This document shows, piece after piece, positions 25,801 to 37,521 of a DNA stretch of 64,000 nt. The stretch lies in contig VZTJ01004171.1 in NCBI GenBank assembly GCA_013397795.1, positions 305,901-369,900 on the forward strand. Direction: 5' to 3'. Source of the stretch: Orthonyx spaldingii. Taxonomy: Eukaryota > Chordata > Aves > Passeriformes > Orthonychidae. The notes under the pieces are model-generated. The model was not told where the DNA came from. It saw only the letters and a program-made list of their open reading frames with translations, and ran no database searches. Each line of letters opens with the position of its first letter. Position 1 is the first letter of the stretch. A program made the position numbers and the translations under genes.

Positions 25801-27340
25801 TACCGGAAGGATCTGGGGAACTCATTACTCTTACTTCTGTATGTGTTTGGACCTGTTCCGTCCTCCCATTAACATACTCTCAGTCCTTTCTTTGCTCTTT
25901 TCCACTGGTGGTGTATCTGTGAGATACAGAGTGAGAAGCCTTGAAGCAAAACCAAGAATTATGATCAAGCTAAAGTAGCGTCCCTGAATTCTAGGACTTA
26001 CAGACACTAATGTGTCTTCAGTAAATATGGCATGTCATTGCTTGGAATGAGACCTCGCTGGCGTCCCCAGCCCAGAGCCTTGCCTCACTTGACATCAAGT
26101 ATATTATCAGGAGCATGGTTAGCCAACCAGACTATTCTTAACACAATTATGTTGAAAAAATATTGGATACATGTCCATGAAACTGTATGTTCCCGAAGAG
26201 TAATGTTGTGGTAGCCCCACTATAAATTAAAAGACTTATTATCTGTATGACATAGATAAACTGAGAAAATAGAATCCAGTTGAAAAGACGTGTTCTGCTG
26301 TGTACGGAATTCATGTGAATAACAACTGGCTACACCTCCTTTATTATCACATAGAACTGAAAGGGGTATTTGTTTAAATACAATAAAATACTAACACTAT
26401 TAAATGGATTAGTGGAAAGAGGTAGTTGGAGTCTTGTAATAACACTTCCATAAACAGTGATTCATTTTAGGTTTATCAGAAAGCCCATAGTTAAAGTGAA
26501 GATGACAAATTTAGATGAACACAGAATGATACATAAGCACATATATGCAACAGTACAGCTATTAAGATTCCATGGCAGTCCATAAGGCCTGTATAAATAA
26601 TTCCCCATGCATTGAGCAGAAAAGTAAGTGCATTGTTTCCCCCTTTTATTTTTTTTATTTTTTTTTTTTTTTGCAGCCATGCCATGGCAGAAAGAGTAAG
26701 ACTCCCTGGGTTAAAAAATGCTTCTTTTGTTTCTTATATATCAAAGAATCCATTTCAAAATAGAAATTAGGTTGGCAACTTAGTTTTAAAGGAATATATC
26801 TTAAAGGAACTTGCCAGTCTACTTTTTTTTTCTTTGAAGCATCCCAGATGGTACATGAATATAAAAGAAAACTAAGTTATCTACACTGAGATGAACTTTC
26901 TTCTAAGCAAAAAAAAGTATGAAAGGGGAAAAAAACCACAAACAAACAAACAAAAAACCTGCTAATGCTCTCTTTCTTAAAGTTCCTGCTATGAGACATT
27001 ATCTTATTAAAAATAAAATGTGGAATAGGAAAAAAAACTTCCAATATAAACTCTTCTTAGGCAATCTGTATTTTCTCATAAGTCTGTTTCACACTTCTGG
27101 CAAATTTTAAATGCCATTTGAAAAAATGTATCCCTTCACAGTAGCAAGATTTTTTAAGATCTGAACCTAATGCTTCAAACATGTTCTACTTTATATCGTT
27201 TTTAGTTTAAGAACAATAATATGATGAGGTGGTTTGATGGGAGTGAATTAGTTTTAAATAGGAAACTTGTTTCAGGTAAAAATTTTACTCATTATTACAT
27301 GGCACAAATATAAATAGTCATTGCTTTGTTCTTCAAAAAT
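22893..27340. other. AT-rich stretch, probably 3' flank of the minus-strand candidate gene
   Basis: No exon candidates stand out. An A/C-rich patch lies at about 25346-25464. Poly-T runs at 26644-26672 hold two TTTATT hexamers, which read AATAAA on the minus strand about 700 bases after the stop at 27356. They could serve as polyadenylation signals, but they sit in low-complexity sequence and so carry little weight. Confidence 0.35.
25346..25464. repeat. A/C-rich low-complexity patch
   Basis: The plus strand is nearly all A and C with irregular AAAACC and AACAAA words. It reads as a Lys/Pro/Thr/Asn-rich open frame (25269-25496), which is an artefact of composition. No flanking duplication or poly-A tail of a recognisable retroposon was found. 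Confidence 0.75.
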
Positions 27341-27355
27341 TCCAGGATGATATTC

Positions 27356-27493
27356 TTAACTGAGTTTAGGGACAGCTATTCCAGTATCATAGTACAGATG
27401 CACATTTTCATGTTCTGGAATTCTTGGTATTCTGTAATTTCCAAGAGTAAAATCTGGAAAAACTTCCAGATTGAGAAGCATCCTTGCAGTGCC
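27356..27493 (-). CDS. candidate terminal exon of an unnamed minus-strand gene
   Basis: A minus-strand acceptor (CACTTCATTTTAG) at 27494 opens a frame of 45 codons ending in TAA. The peptide begins GTARMLLNLEVFPDFTLG, continues NYRIPRIPEHENVHLYYD and ends TGIAVPKLS. Amino-acid make-up is balanced, with Pro, Tyr, Gly and acidic residues spread evenly, unlike the Lys/Asn/Phe bias of random AT-rich frames. The phase (0) fits the candidate exon at 30161-30328, which would be immediately upstream. I do not recognise the family. Length alone is not significant; the case rests on composition, splice site and phase. Confidence 0.33.
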   Translation of the reverse strand, partial: GTARMLLNLEVFPDFTLGNYRIPRIPEHENVHLYYDTGIAVPKLS

Positions 27494-30160
27494 CTAAAAT
27501 GAAGTGTGTATTTATCAATTGATTTGCAAATCAACACAAGCATCTCATTGTGACCAGTTACTGCATCCCCTCACCCCCCTCCAGTTCTCTTCACTTTAAA
27601 ATATTTTTAGGGTAAAAGACCAAAATTAAAAGCTGCTGTAAAAATGAAGAACTCACTCAGAAAAGTAAAAAGCTGACCCTGGTATACGAGCAACCAAAAT
27701 AATTATGACGTGCTTTGACAAACACCTCTTTCCCAATCTGCTTATTTTTTCTGATCATCAGAAAAGTTAAAATAAATGGTTTGTGACATTTCAGTAGTAC
27801 AAATGTTATGGGAAAGCTAAAAAGGGTGGTATATTTTAAATCAGTGAAACAAAGTGTTAAACATGTTTACACTTCTATTAAACAGATTTTACTTTGTTCC
27901 TCTCTATTCTCTTTCAGTCACTTATCTAGGATTTTAATTTATTATTCTAAGTTATACAATTCTCTTTTGTTACTACACCTCTTTTCTTAATTTAAGGATG
28001 ACCAGCAATATTCAAGGGTTATCTTGATCCCTTATTGCAAGAGAACTGATTTTGTCACTATGGCAAAAATGGTAAGAGTTCTTCCAAAGACACCTGAGTT
28101 TTCCAAGATATGAATCACAGAGAGAAGGAGGAAAAACTACTTTTGTTTCATGAAGACAAGTGCAGAATCAACATCTCAAGCCTTAGTTGTTGATACCTTT
28201 CAAGTAATTTAAACAGCATAGTTTAGGGATTTTTAATTTTTGAAAAAAATTTCTGTCTTTTCCTCATTAACCCCTCTCTCCCAGAAAGGCAAAGAAATAT
28301 CAGATACTTCCCTGTAACCGAGCAAACTATGAAAACTATTTTATTCTTATCCACGCTGTTTCCACTCTGCGACAAGGCTATTGCCAATTTACACTTTTGC
28401 CAACCTGCACAACACTATTCACTCTCAAAAGTGCGCATTTGGGAGCAAAACTTAAAATTCCCAACAGAAATTCTTTGGATTATGTCCCAATAGTCAGATT
28501 TGACTCAGTATTGCCTTCAGAAACCCTGGAGTCTGAGAAGCAAAAGCTTTGAAGCTGAGCTTTCTCAGCCTTTTCTGCTTGAAAATCTCCTTTCTATACA
28601 GCACTTAAAAAGCACTGGAACTGTTACAGCCCCAAAGCCTGCCTGTGAACTTTGGGGGCTCAGGATCCATGGCCTGCCAAACTATTAATAAGTTCAATAT
28701 AACTAATTCTATTATTTAACTGTAGTAAGTTAATTTGCATGGAAAGAGAGGCATTTGCAAAGCAGCTTTTATTCTGTTACATACTGTTATATAGTAGTAT
28801 GTGGAAATATTACTTCTTGTATTTTGCTAATTTGTAACTCAGGAATGAAAAGCAGCAGCCAGTGGTTGTGGTTTTAGCCAAAAGACTAAGAGAATATGTA
28901 CTGTCTTTGAAGACATTTGCTACAATGATGACTGATGAAATATTGTGTACTAATGGAAGAAATATTATAACAATTTCAAGACCAAAATGGAAACATTGAA
29001 ACTCTACTTATGGAATTAAATACACCTGAAAAGGTGTATTGTTCTTCCCTATGAGAAATAGTACCTTATAAAACTTATTCTTCAACTTTTTTGTTCTTTT
29101 TATTTTGCACTGCAAAATAAATTAACTTATGGGATCTCTGCAGCATATCATGGGAAACAGTCTAAATTGAAAACTGGGTCTTTAGGGCAAGGGTGTGGGA
29201 CATAAGGCACATGAACTAATTCATGTGAGATATTTGGTGGTATTTCTTTGTCTCCTTTTGACTGGTGGGGGTGGGAGTAGGAAAGGAAAGGAAAGGGGCA
29301 CTAGAGAAAATTTATCTCCTTTTTCCTAAGAAGCAAAAAAAATTCAAATGGGAAACAGTAATTTCAAAAAACTACTTAGTTCATGTAAGAGACAAAATTT
29401 CTATCGCAAAGCATTCTAGTAAAATTATTAATACTCACCCATTTCTGAATACATTTGAAGCTGCTTTCTATTTACTACTTTATATTTACTTCATTAAAGT
29501 AAATTGTTATATTAAACTGTAATTTTACATCACATTAAAATCACATATGCTAAGCCGTTGGTTTTATAGACATGACAGATGCATGAAGATAGATATTAAG
29601 ATGCAAAAATGAAAAAATAAAAGAATTTAGTTCACAAAGAATAAAGTATTTTAAGGTTATTTTTCTAGTCAAAGTGATAACCAGCTCTCCTGACACTAGA
29701 ATAATTTTATCTCTGGCAACAAGGGACAGTTGGGATAGATGTTTTACCCATAGCTATGCAATCAAGTGATCTAGCCAAAAGTATATTCAATGTGTCAGAG
29801 ACATTACAGAAATAAAATTAATTAAAAAAAAAAAAAAGGGTTGAGCTTTATTCCTCCCTGAGAGAATGCAACCACGCTTTGAGGCTCATGTTTGCCAAGT
29901 TCTCGAGACACACACGGAGAGGCCCAGGTGCATAGACCAAAAAAGTAGAAATTCCTTTTCCACTATGCCATCAAGAACTAGTCCTCACCTAGTAGAAAAA
30001 TATAAGTTGCCCACAAGTAATTTCATCAGTGTTCCTTTATCTGCATTTTTAAGCATGTTAGGATTTCTGTATTTAAATTAAATACCTTTGTCGTCTAAAA
30101 GATATGATTAACAACAAGTTATTGGTATCTTAGAATTTTTTTTCCCATGTGTAAAACCAC

Positions 30161-30328
30161 TGTATTAACAGAAAGCTGACACTGGCTGTAGTCTTCAAAA
30201 AACCATCCCAATCCAAACAGAACTAGGAGATCTGCTCCCATCTGATGTAAAGCTGAATTCTGTGTTAAGTCTTCAAGAGCTTGTGTGACAAATAAAATCA
30301 GGTAAACCAGCAAATATGGGAGAATCTG
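30161..30328 (-). CDS. candidate internal exon, leucine-rich helical segment
   Basis: A strong acceptor (GATTTTTGTCTTTTTAG) precedes 56 open codons. They include ILPYLLVYLILFVTQALEDL and SALHQMGADLLVLFGLGW, followed by an acidic, cysteine-containing EDYSQCQLS. The leucine-rich helices separated by short polar turns resemble HEAT/ARM-type or membrane-associated helical proteins, but no diagnostic motif allows a name. The donor used here (ACA/GTGGTT) is poor. Without it the frame runs 12 codons further to a TAA, which would make this an alternative last exon. Phase 0 at both ends fits its neighbours. Confidence 0.38.
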
Positions 30329-30649
30329 CTAAAAAGACAAAAATCAAACCAGAAAAAAAACCAGGTTTCTATGCAATACATTGACATATTGCCAAGTTAC
30401 ATTGTTTATCAAATTGATGCAAGCCAATTGGTAGAGATAAATAGGTAAAGTGAGTTTCCTTCAGGTTTAGAAACTCAGTAAATTCTTCAGTAACAGTGCT
30501 GAATCAAGGGTTTTGAAGCGCTGGGCTTACTTCCCTCAGAGCAGGGAGCAGTACTGGCAGCACAGCCTCCCACTGTTTGACAAGAGCTGCCAGCAAGATG
30601 AGGACAGCTTTTTTTTTTTTCTTGCCTCTTAATTCAAGCCTTTCTTCAC

Positions 30650-30863
30650 CTTCTCACTACAACTGCCAGCAAAAGGTGACAAATTACAGAACTGGATCGC
30701 CGGCCTAGCTAGAAGCCATGCTAGACCACCCACAGCCCTGCTTGAGTAAATCCAGCAGCTGTCCATGTCAGAAGGCTGGATCACACCTAGGATGAGAAAG
30801 GAGCAGGTGCCAGCCAGTAAATTCATGGAAACAATAATGTTATTGAGGGACAACAGCAGGGAA
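30650..30863 (-). CDS. weak candidate internal exon
   Basis: This minus-strand frame of 71 codons, in phase 2 to 0, contains SLLLSLNNIIVSMNLLAGTC and RAVGGLAWLLARPAIQFC. It would bridge the phase between the candidates at 35489-35652 and 30161-30328. The donor (GAGAAG/GTGAAG) is acceptable. The acceptor (AATAACTGTAG) lacks a pyrimidine tract, which is the main weakness. An upstream acceptor with a better tract (CATCACTCTTCCCCGAG, near 30890) would put it in the wrong phase. Confidence 0.22.
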
Positions 30864-32341
30864 CTACAGTTATTTTTACTTAACTGCACCTCGGGGAAGA
30901 GTGATGAGTGTCCAACTGACGTTTTATGGGCCAGATTTTAGGTTTGGTTTTAGTGGGACTCCTCCCTCCTTTAGCCTCTTTTTATTCCCACATACGCATT
31001 GGAAGACCTGCAGTTATAATGCAGTAAGTAGACAATCACAGCCAAGTCCAGAGCATCAGTGAAAGACCTTGGAATTTCAAGGTCTTACATGTGTGTATGA
31101 CTCAATTTCCCCTACACATCAGATACTTTTGAAATCTTTTTACCCCCTTGCATCAACACCTGGTACAATGCTGCTTGGGTGGATCTGGCAGCTACTCTTT
31201 GCTGCCCAAACACATTGCATGTCCAGACAATTGTCAAACCTTATCAACATCTCCTGAAGGGATTAATATAACCATGCTCTGAGTTTACCTAGCACAAAAA
31301 GTTAAAATCAGAACGTGCTGGAAAATGCGTTAGTGCCCAATCTCTAATACTGTGGTCAACAAGTACAAGCCTTAAATTCAAAACTACTTCAGACTATTAT
31401 CTAACAAAACCACAAGAGCTCTGAGCTCTTTTGGTGAAAATATTAATTTCAAAAATTACCAGCTTTTTATTAAGCATTTTCAAGCTCGTTAGAGGAAGAT
31501 CTTAGCAGTTTTAATTATGAAGTCTAGTTGCACAAACTAAGAGAGAAAATGTTTCCCAACAAGACTCGAAGTGTAGCATCACCCTCCAAACCACTGATAC
31601 TCCTTGTCCTTTGAGCATGTAGGGTAGAATACATCAGTTTCTTAGATCAAGACATAAAATTATAGATCTCCTATACTGCTGGTTTAGCACCAAATTCACA
31701 GTATTTGAGGTCCTGAAAACATAATTTTCAGGATATTTTAGTACTATTTTGTAGCTAGATACTTTATCCTAAGACTGTCAGCTTTTCCAGTTATTGCCAA
31801 TAGATGAGCAACAATCCGCAGAAGCAATCACTTACTCCCTGGTGTTTCGGCAAATAAATTTGTTCTGAGTTCACCACATTGGTTGCACCCATAGACACAA
31901 AGGTATTTGCCCTACGATTCTTATTAGAACCTCAGTTTCAGGCACCAGCTATCTGGGTTTTGCCTATACCCAGCAGAAGATAGTCAAACCAAAAGCCACA
32001 CTTAAGAAAACCCACAGCCGCCCAGTACACTTTGAATTCAACAAAGGTGTGTGCTGTGAGACAATTACTGATATCCAGAAATTCATACACTTATAAGTAT
32101 GGATATTGGATATTTTGGAGAAATAAAAGACCAGCAAAAAGCTCTAGAGAACAAAGCAAAAGTCATATCCTGTTAAAAATAGAAATGAAACCTGAAAGGA
32201 GATTAGTTGACCTCAACAGCTTCAAACTTCTTGATTTATTTCTACACACAGATAAGAGACAATGCTGAGCATCCATGACAAAAGCATCCACGCACAACTA
32301 AATAATTTATGGTACTGAGAGTGAGTATTTTTATATTTTTA

Positions 32342-32369
32342 TATAAAAGTCACTAATGTGACTTTTATA
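32342..32369. repeat. perfect 12-base inverted repeat, 4-base loop
   Basis: TATAAAAGTCAC (32342-32353), TAAT, then GTGACTTTTATA (32358-32369). All twelve pairs are Watson-Crick. Each arm carries a TATAAAA-like word facing outward, so it could be mistaken for a core promoter. No transcript start is implied. Confidence 0.9.
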
Positions 32370-32404
32370 GAAAATAAACAGACTGCTTTTGATAAAAATA
32401 AAAG

Positions 32405-32466
32405 TAAAACAAAACACCACCACAACCCGTCCCTGAAAAAAACCCAAACAAAAAAACCCCACCCAA
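32405..32466. repeat. A/C-rich low-complexity patch
   Basis: Irregular AAAACACCACC and AAAAAACCC words on the plus strand, similar in texture to the patches near 11.95 and 25.35 kb. Confidence 0.7.
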
Positions 32467-35400
32467 ACTGTTCAATAAAACAATTCAAACCTAAACTAAT
32501 GAAAATCAGTATATCTAAGTAATAATACAGTAAAAAGCTTCATTTTGGGGTATGTAATAATTGAATTCTGGGAAAAAATGAAGGCAGAAAAAGGACACTC
32601 ATATGTAAATAAGGTACCTATTTACACGTTAATAATTTTTTACTTGATACATTTTTGTAAAACTTGTGATAAAAGTTTGGTAGTTCGCATCATTCACTTT
32701 ACAGATTCAGAAGTTTGCTCAATTAATACTGTGTAAATGTTGTCCTACAGTGAGTCATCAAAAATTATTCTCATATGCTGGGACATTCCTTAGAGAAAAA
32801 GAAACTTAAAATACTGATCCAATTAAAATACATATAAAGTCTTAAGCATTACTCCAAAGGAAGCTTATCTTCTAAGTGGAAATTTGGAATTAAATCCAGC
32901 AAGTACTTGAGCAATGAGGTCATTAAACTACTAAAGACAGTTGTTCAAATGCTTGAGGCAAAGTGAGACAGCAACACACTGAAATGATGCAATCTCGAAA
33001 TATTTTACTGTGTGAACAGCACTATATTTCAAGCTGATTTTAAAAAAAAATACGGAAAATAAAATTTAAAACATACAATATTAAACACAGAGTAGCTTGG
33101 TTGTTACAGGTTGTTACAACACATTTGCAAAGTTTTGAAAAATCTTCCAAAAAATTATAAACTAATCAAAACCCAAATGCAAATAGCAAAAGGAAAGCAG
33201 ATCCCTACACAGCACACAAAGAAAGCCTCACTTAGAAGACTATTTCAGGTGAACTTCGTGATGACATTAACTCTGAAGAGTAGAAGAAAATTCACGCAAA
33301 CTCAATATTCAAGCTGTTGGAATATAGTTTTCTCCACTAACAAAAAAGTTCAAAAACAATGAAAAAGGTAGAGGAATGCTATTCCCATAAATACACAAAT
33401 ATTTAACTAAACTACGGTTGTTCTCCAGTTCATGTTGCAATATTACAATTAATTAGATCAGAAAATGAATGAAAGCAGCCCAATTTTCCTTGCCATGCAA
33501 CACAGTATCCATTAGCCTTACTACAAAACACAATTGACAGGAGCTTGCGATAATGGAGTTAATTTCCTGTGTGTTCTCTTTTTGAATATGATTCAAAATA
33601 CGTATTGTCATTAGGGGCATGGTTTTCTGTACTTATTGAGTGGTACAGACGGGCTCGAGAGAAATTCATTCTTGTGTAACATATACATGAGCAAAACCAA
33701 TTTCTACAGTAAGATTACCAAAAGAATAATGATGTGACAACTGTTGTCCATAACCTGATGTTAGATTTCACTATTGATTACTGTTAAAGTCAACAAAAAT
33801 ACTGGAATACACTTTATGATGTATCAGATTCTAGAGACTGTGAACATTGTTGATTATAACTAAAATCAGTGAGGTCTGAGATTATACAAAACAAGAAAAT
33901 AACAATTAATTCCTGCAAATGCATTTGCAAGTACTCAATGAGTCCCTACCAATCAAACAGCAACTAAACTGAGTTTGCAGAGAAAGTGTGTGTACAAACA
34001 CCACAGGCTTAGATCATTTGGCCATGGCACTGTAACTATAAAACAATCCCACTTCATTCATACATAACTTTGATCTCCATATGAAGTAAATGCTTTATAA
34101 AAGATAGCTTAATACTTATAGATCAGTGATGTTAAGAAATCAAGCATGACCAATAGCATAGAAATCCCTGTATTGATTGTTCTGTCTGAAGATGTATGGC
34201 AAGTCTCAGCAGAAATGCTTCTTGTTCTGAAAAGCAACTTTAGAAATGCACAAATCATTTCAGGTCATGATCCATGATGTTTTGTAATTAGTTCTAACTT
34301 AACTAATAGAAATACAAAAGAAAATAGATTAACTGTTTCATTCTCTTGTGAATTACATGCAAGAAAATGTTAACTTTTCAATCTATATTTTCATGAAAAC
34401 ACTAAACTACATTAAATCATGAGGATATTGGGTAAAACCTGGATATAATGTCAGGCTTTTTTGCTTTGCAGGTTAAACAAGTACTGAGAATTATGTAACT
34501 ACAAAACTATAGTTGAAGTTTTTCTGACAGAAATCAAGAGGTCATTCTATTCTCCCTAAGTAGACAACAACACATATATTGATATTATGGTAGAAACTGT
34601 TTTAATTTTCTCTTTATGTCAGCTTAGAAAAACACTTAAAAGAATGCACCAACCCTACAGTACCTCACCCTACACACATCCCCTTTGCTATTCTCAGTGT
34701 ATTCTGGAAGCTGTGGTTAAGAGGGTCAGAAAAATGTAGGTTTGCTGCTTTAATAGAAAAAAAATAGCAATTTTTTAAAACAAACTCAAAGCCATGACAT
34801 CTTTCTTAATTCAAGGGGTTAAACTTCAGAAACTAAATATAATTCCCTGCTTTTTATTGGTCGAGGTTTATGCTGAGGTCCCATAAAACCATTCAAACAA
34901 GAGAGGGGAAAAAAAGGGGACTGAAATTTATTTCAAAAACTGCAGTAATTTACAGAATTTACTCAGCAGATTAGCTTTAGCAGATTTCTCTCAGCATAAA
35001 GAGAAATAGTACCGAAATTATATCAACTTTCACCTTAATATGAAATATTATGAAATAACCTTGAAAATTAGTCATTACTAGAAGGCTCAGACAAGTTCCA
35101 TTAAGGGTTTCAATTTCTTTAGCCTTTAATGTATTTCTCAGACAGCACATTCCAGAATAATGCCGGTCATAACTATTTTTTCAAGTACTGCACTCACAGA
35201 ATGCTTTGACACTACCCATGGCAACGTATGTGACTAAATCCGTACAAGACACACCTGGGCAAAACGTTCTGATTTTCATACTCCCCTCAACAGCACTACT
35301 GTACAACTGTATTTTGTATCTCTTGAAACAGAATTGTCTCAGAAGCCCCACTGATGTATTTGCCCACTAGCTCCCATTTCTGCTGAACTATAAAAGGTCA

Positions 35401-35488
35401 CTAAATCACAAAATGAAAGAGGAGAAGTCAAAAAGAGAGTCAGTAGATACGGCCACTCCCTCTAGGCCTCCTTCTGACCATGCATTAC

Positions 35489-35652
35489 CTCCAGCGCTCC
35501 TGCTGATTTTTTGCCAGCTTCTCAATAGGTCTACTTGTCAAACAAAAGCCTCCTGGAAAAATAGGGTGCCAGGCATTTTTCTTTAAAGTTATTACTGCTG
35601 AATACATTAGTTCTGATACATGAAAAGTATCAGAGCAGTGCTGTTTCAACAC
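35489..35652 (-). CDS. candidate internal exon, unknown protein
   Basis: The minus-strand segment is bounded by an acceptor with a fair tract (GCTTAGCATCTTATACTCTCCAG) and a good donor (GCTGGAG/GTAATG). It encodes 54 codons in phase 0 to 2, including VLKQHCSDTFHVSELMYSAV and HPIFPGGFCLTSRPIEKLAK, then NQQERW. The composition is that of a soluble globular protein. Its start phase matches the end of 37030-37521 and its end phase matches 30650-30863. An alternative acceptor 17 bases upstream gives the same frame. No family recognised. Confidence 0.38.
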
Positions 35653-37029
35653 CTGGAGAGTATAAGATGCTAAGCAAATGCAGGGGTTTTTTAAGAAATC
35701 CAAAACTTCTGAATACAAGGGCTGTTGTCATACCTCTTCAAATCCTAAATGGCACTCTGCTTCATCTGACTCCTCCTCTGCAAGGAAATGCAGTTCTGCT
35801 TCTGCCTATATCTTCCAAATGACTATATTTACAGCCTTCATCTCCACATCAGCACAGTACAAGATTTTCTAGTGAGAATACTTTAAAAACAACAGCAATA
35901 AACCCCAAAGAAGAAATAAAGAGTTCCAAAATATCACTCTAATGGAATTTAGGGAAAGTATCACCACTAGCTTATCGTTTGACAATATTTTTATGCCAAC
36001 TGAAAAGTACATTTTTTTTCATTACAGAGATGGAATGACATTAAGCAATCTTGCCAAAGCAAAAAGATAATCCCACGTCATAACACATAATTAAAACCAC
36101 ATAGTTCCCATAGGAACAGATCAGGAAAACAAATAACTTGGTGATGCACACAGCAGAAGAGCACAAACAGAACTGGGTAACTCAATGCTCAAGAAATGTT
36201 ATCTTCATTGTAAGAGCATGATTTCCAGAACTTCTGAAGAGTGTGAAGATATTCTAACAGCCTGACTGATACAAAAAATAACCTATTAGATTAATTTTTT
36301 TTTTATAGAATTACCTAACAAAATTCATTATATGGGGATGTACAAATAAAAAATTACAGATGTATTGAAACACATGTCCTAGAGAATTCACTTTACATGT
36401 TTGTTTGAGGGTCTTTTCCCCCACAGATTCTTGTTCTTTCAGGCTGCTATGCCAAAGATATTCATTCAGGAAAATCAGTTCACACAGTAGTGCTCTGTAT
36501 AGAATCTACTCTTCTTTACACGTGTTCAGTATGTGTCTGATCAACTGTGTACCCACTCTTATAGGCATGAAATACAGTACTTTCAGATATTCAGATACAT
36601 TCTGAAAGCATCATAATATCCAGTACAGATTCATCTAAAAAAAGTATAGTTCATATTTGTAGTGTCACAACTTGCTGAAATCCCAAGGAAATGTTCCAAG
36701 TTCATTCTCTCTGAAAATGATTTGGAGGAGAATGAGGATTCAGACCACTGAATTGAGAGAGAAGGGATAGGACAAGTCCAGCACAACTTGGCTGTCATCT
36801 ATATTTCAATTTTATAATCAATTCAGTCTCTCAACATTATTAAATTATTATTTTTAAGATTTCTTTTTAGTTTTAATAAACTTAAATGTGATAAATTTAA
36901 AGAAAATGGGGTATGTTTTGAATATTCTATTCATTACTTTATCTGTATTTATAAAATACAACTAAAGGCTGAACAATGCAAGTGAGTCTGCAGTTCATAA
37001 ATCTTAGGGATTCTTTCCTGATGACATAC

Positions 37030-37521
37030 CTTTGTCTGACAGAAGGGCAGCAGCATCTTTGTGAAATTAGTTATCCACCTACATAGTCCTGCTAGAAAGG
37101 CCGAACAGTACAGCAAGCCCTTCTCAGGAAATGTGAGCATTAGCATGCTTTTCAGACATTCAAGCCCTGCTGGATTTGTGAACTCACCCTTATTAGCTGG
37201 CTAGAAGCTTATTCAGCTCATCTTCTTTCTTCTGCCATGTTTTTCAGATCACTTCTGCTGAGAGGATAAGAAAAGTTGCTTCTGACAACACCAGCCACTC
37301 TAACGCAAGCTGAGCTGAAGCTGCCAGCCAGAACCAGCCTAGAGAAGCAAGAGCAGGGAGTGAAACTGGCAGTTTGATTTTTAAATGCTGCTGTCTGCGG
37401 TACTTCTGAAAAGCTGAGCAGAAAGACACAAAGTACAGTTCTCAACATAAGCTGAGAAGAAAGATGGGACAGGGATAGAAGGTTTATTCCACACTAATTT
37501 TAATTCTTCTGGACTCAAGCC
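37030..37521 (-). pseudogene. candidate 492-base exon with frame lesions
   Basis: An acceptor (TTTCTTAATTTTAG) and an excellent donor (ACAAAG/GTATGT) bound exactly 164 codon lengths. The first third reads GLSPEELKLVWNKPSIPVPS onward. At about 37414-37417 the frame must move by one base, as if a T were missing from a T-run, to continue with SLPALASLGWFWLAASAQLA and LEWLVLSEATFLILSAEV. An in-frame TGA follows at 37246-37248, then KTWQKKEDELNKLLAS. Near 37195 one extra base returns the original frame, NKGEFTNPAGLECLKSML, which stays open to the donor. Either this is an exon damaged by a substitution and two compensating indels, or the bases hold assembly errors, or three unrelated open frames lie side by side. 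Confidence 0.25.

Noticed and set aside
37246..37248. In-frame TGA as a selenocysteine codon
   Set aside because: No selenoprotein family resembles the flanking peptide, and nearby frame shifts make a lesion or an artefact far more likely.
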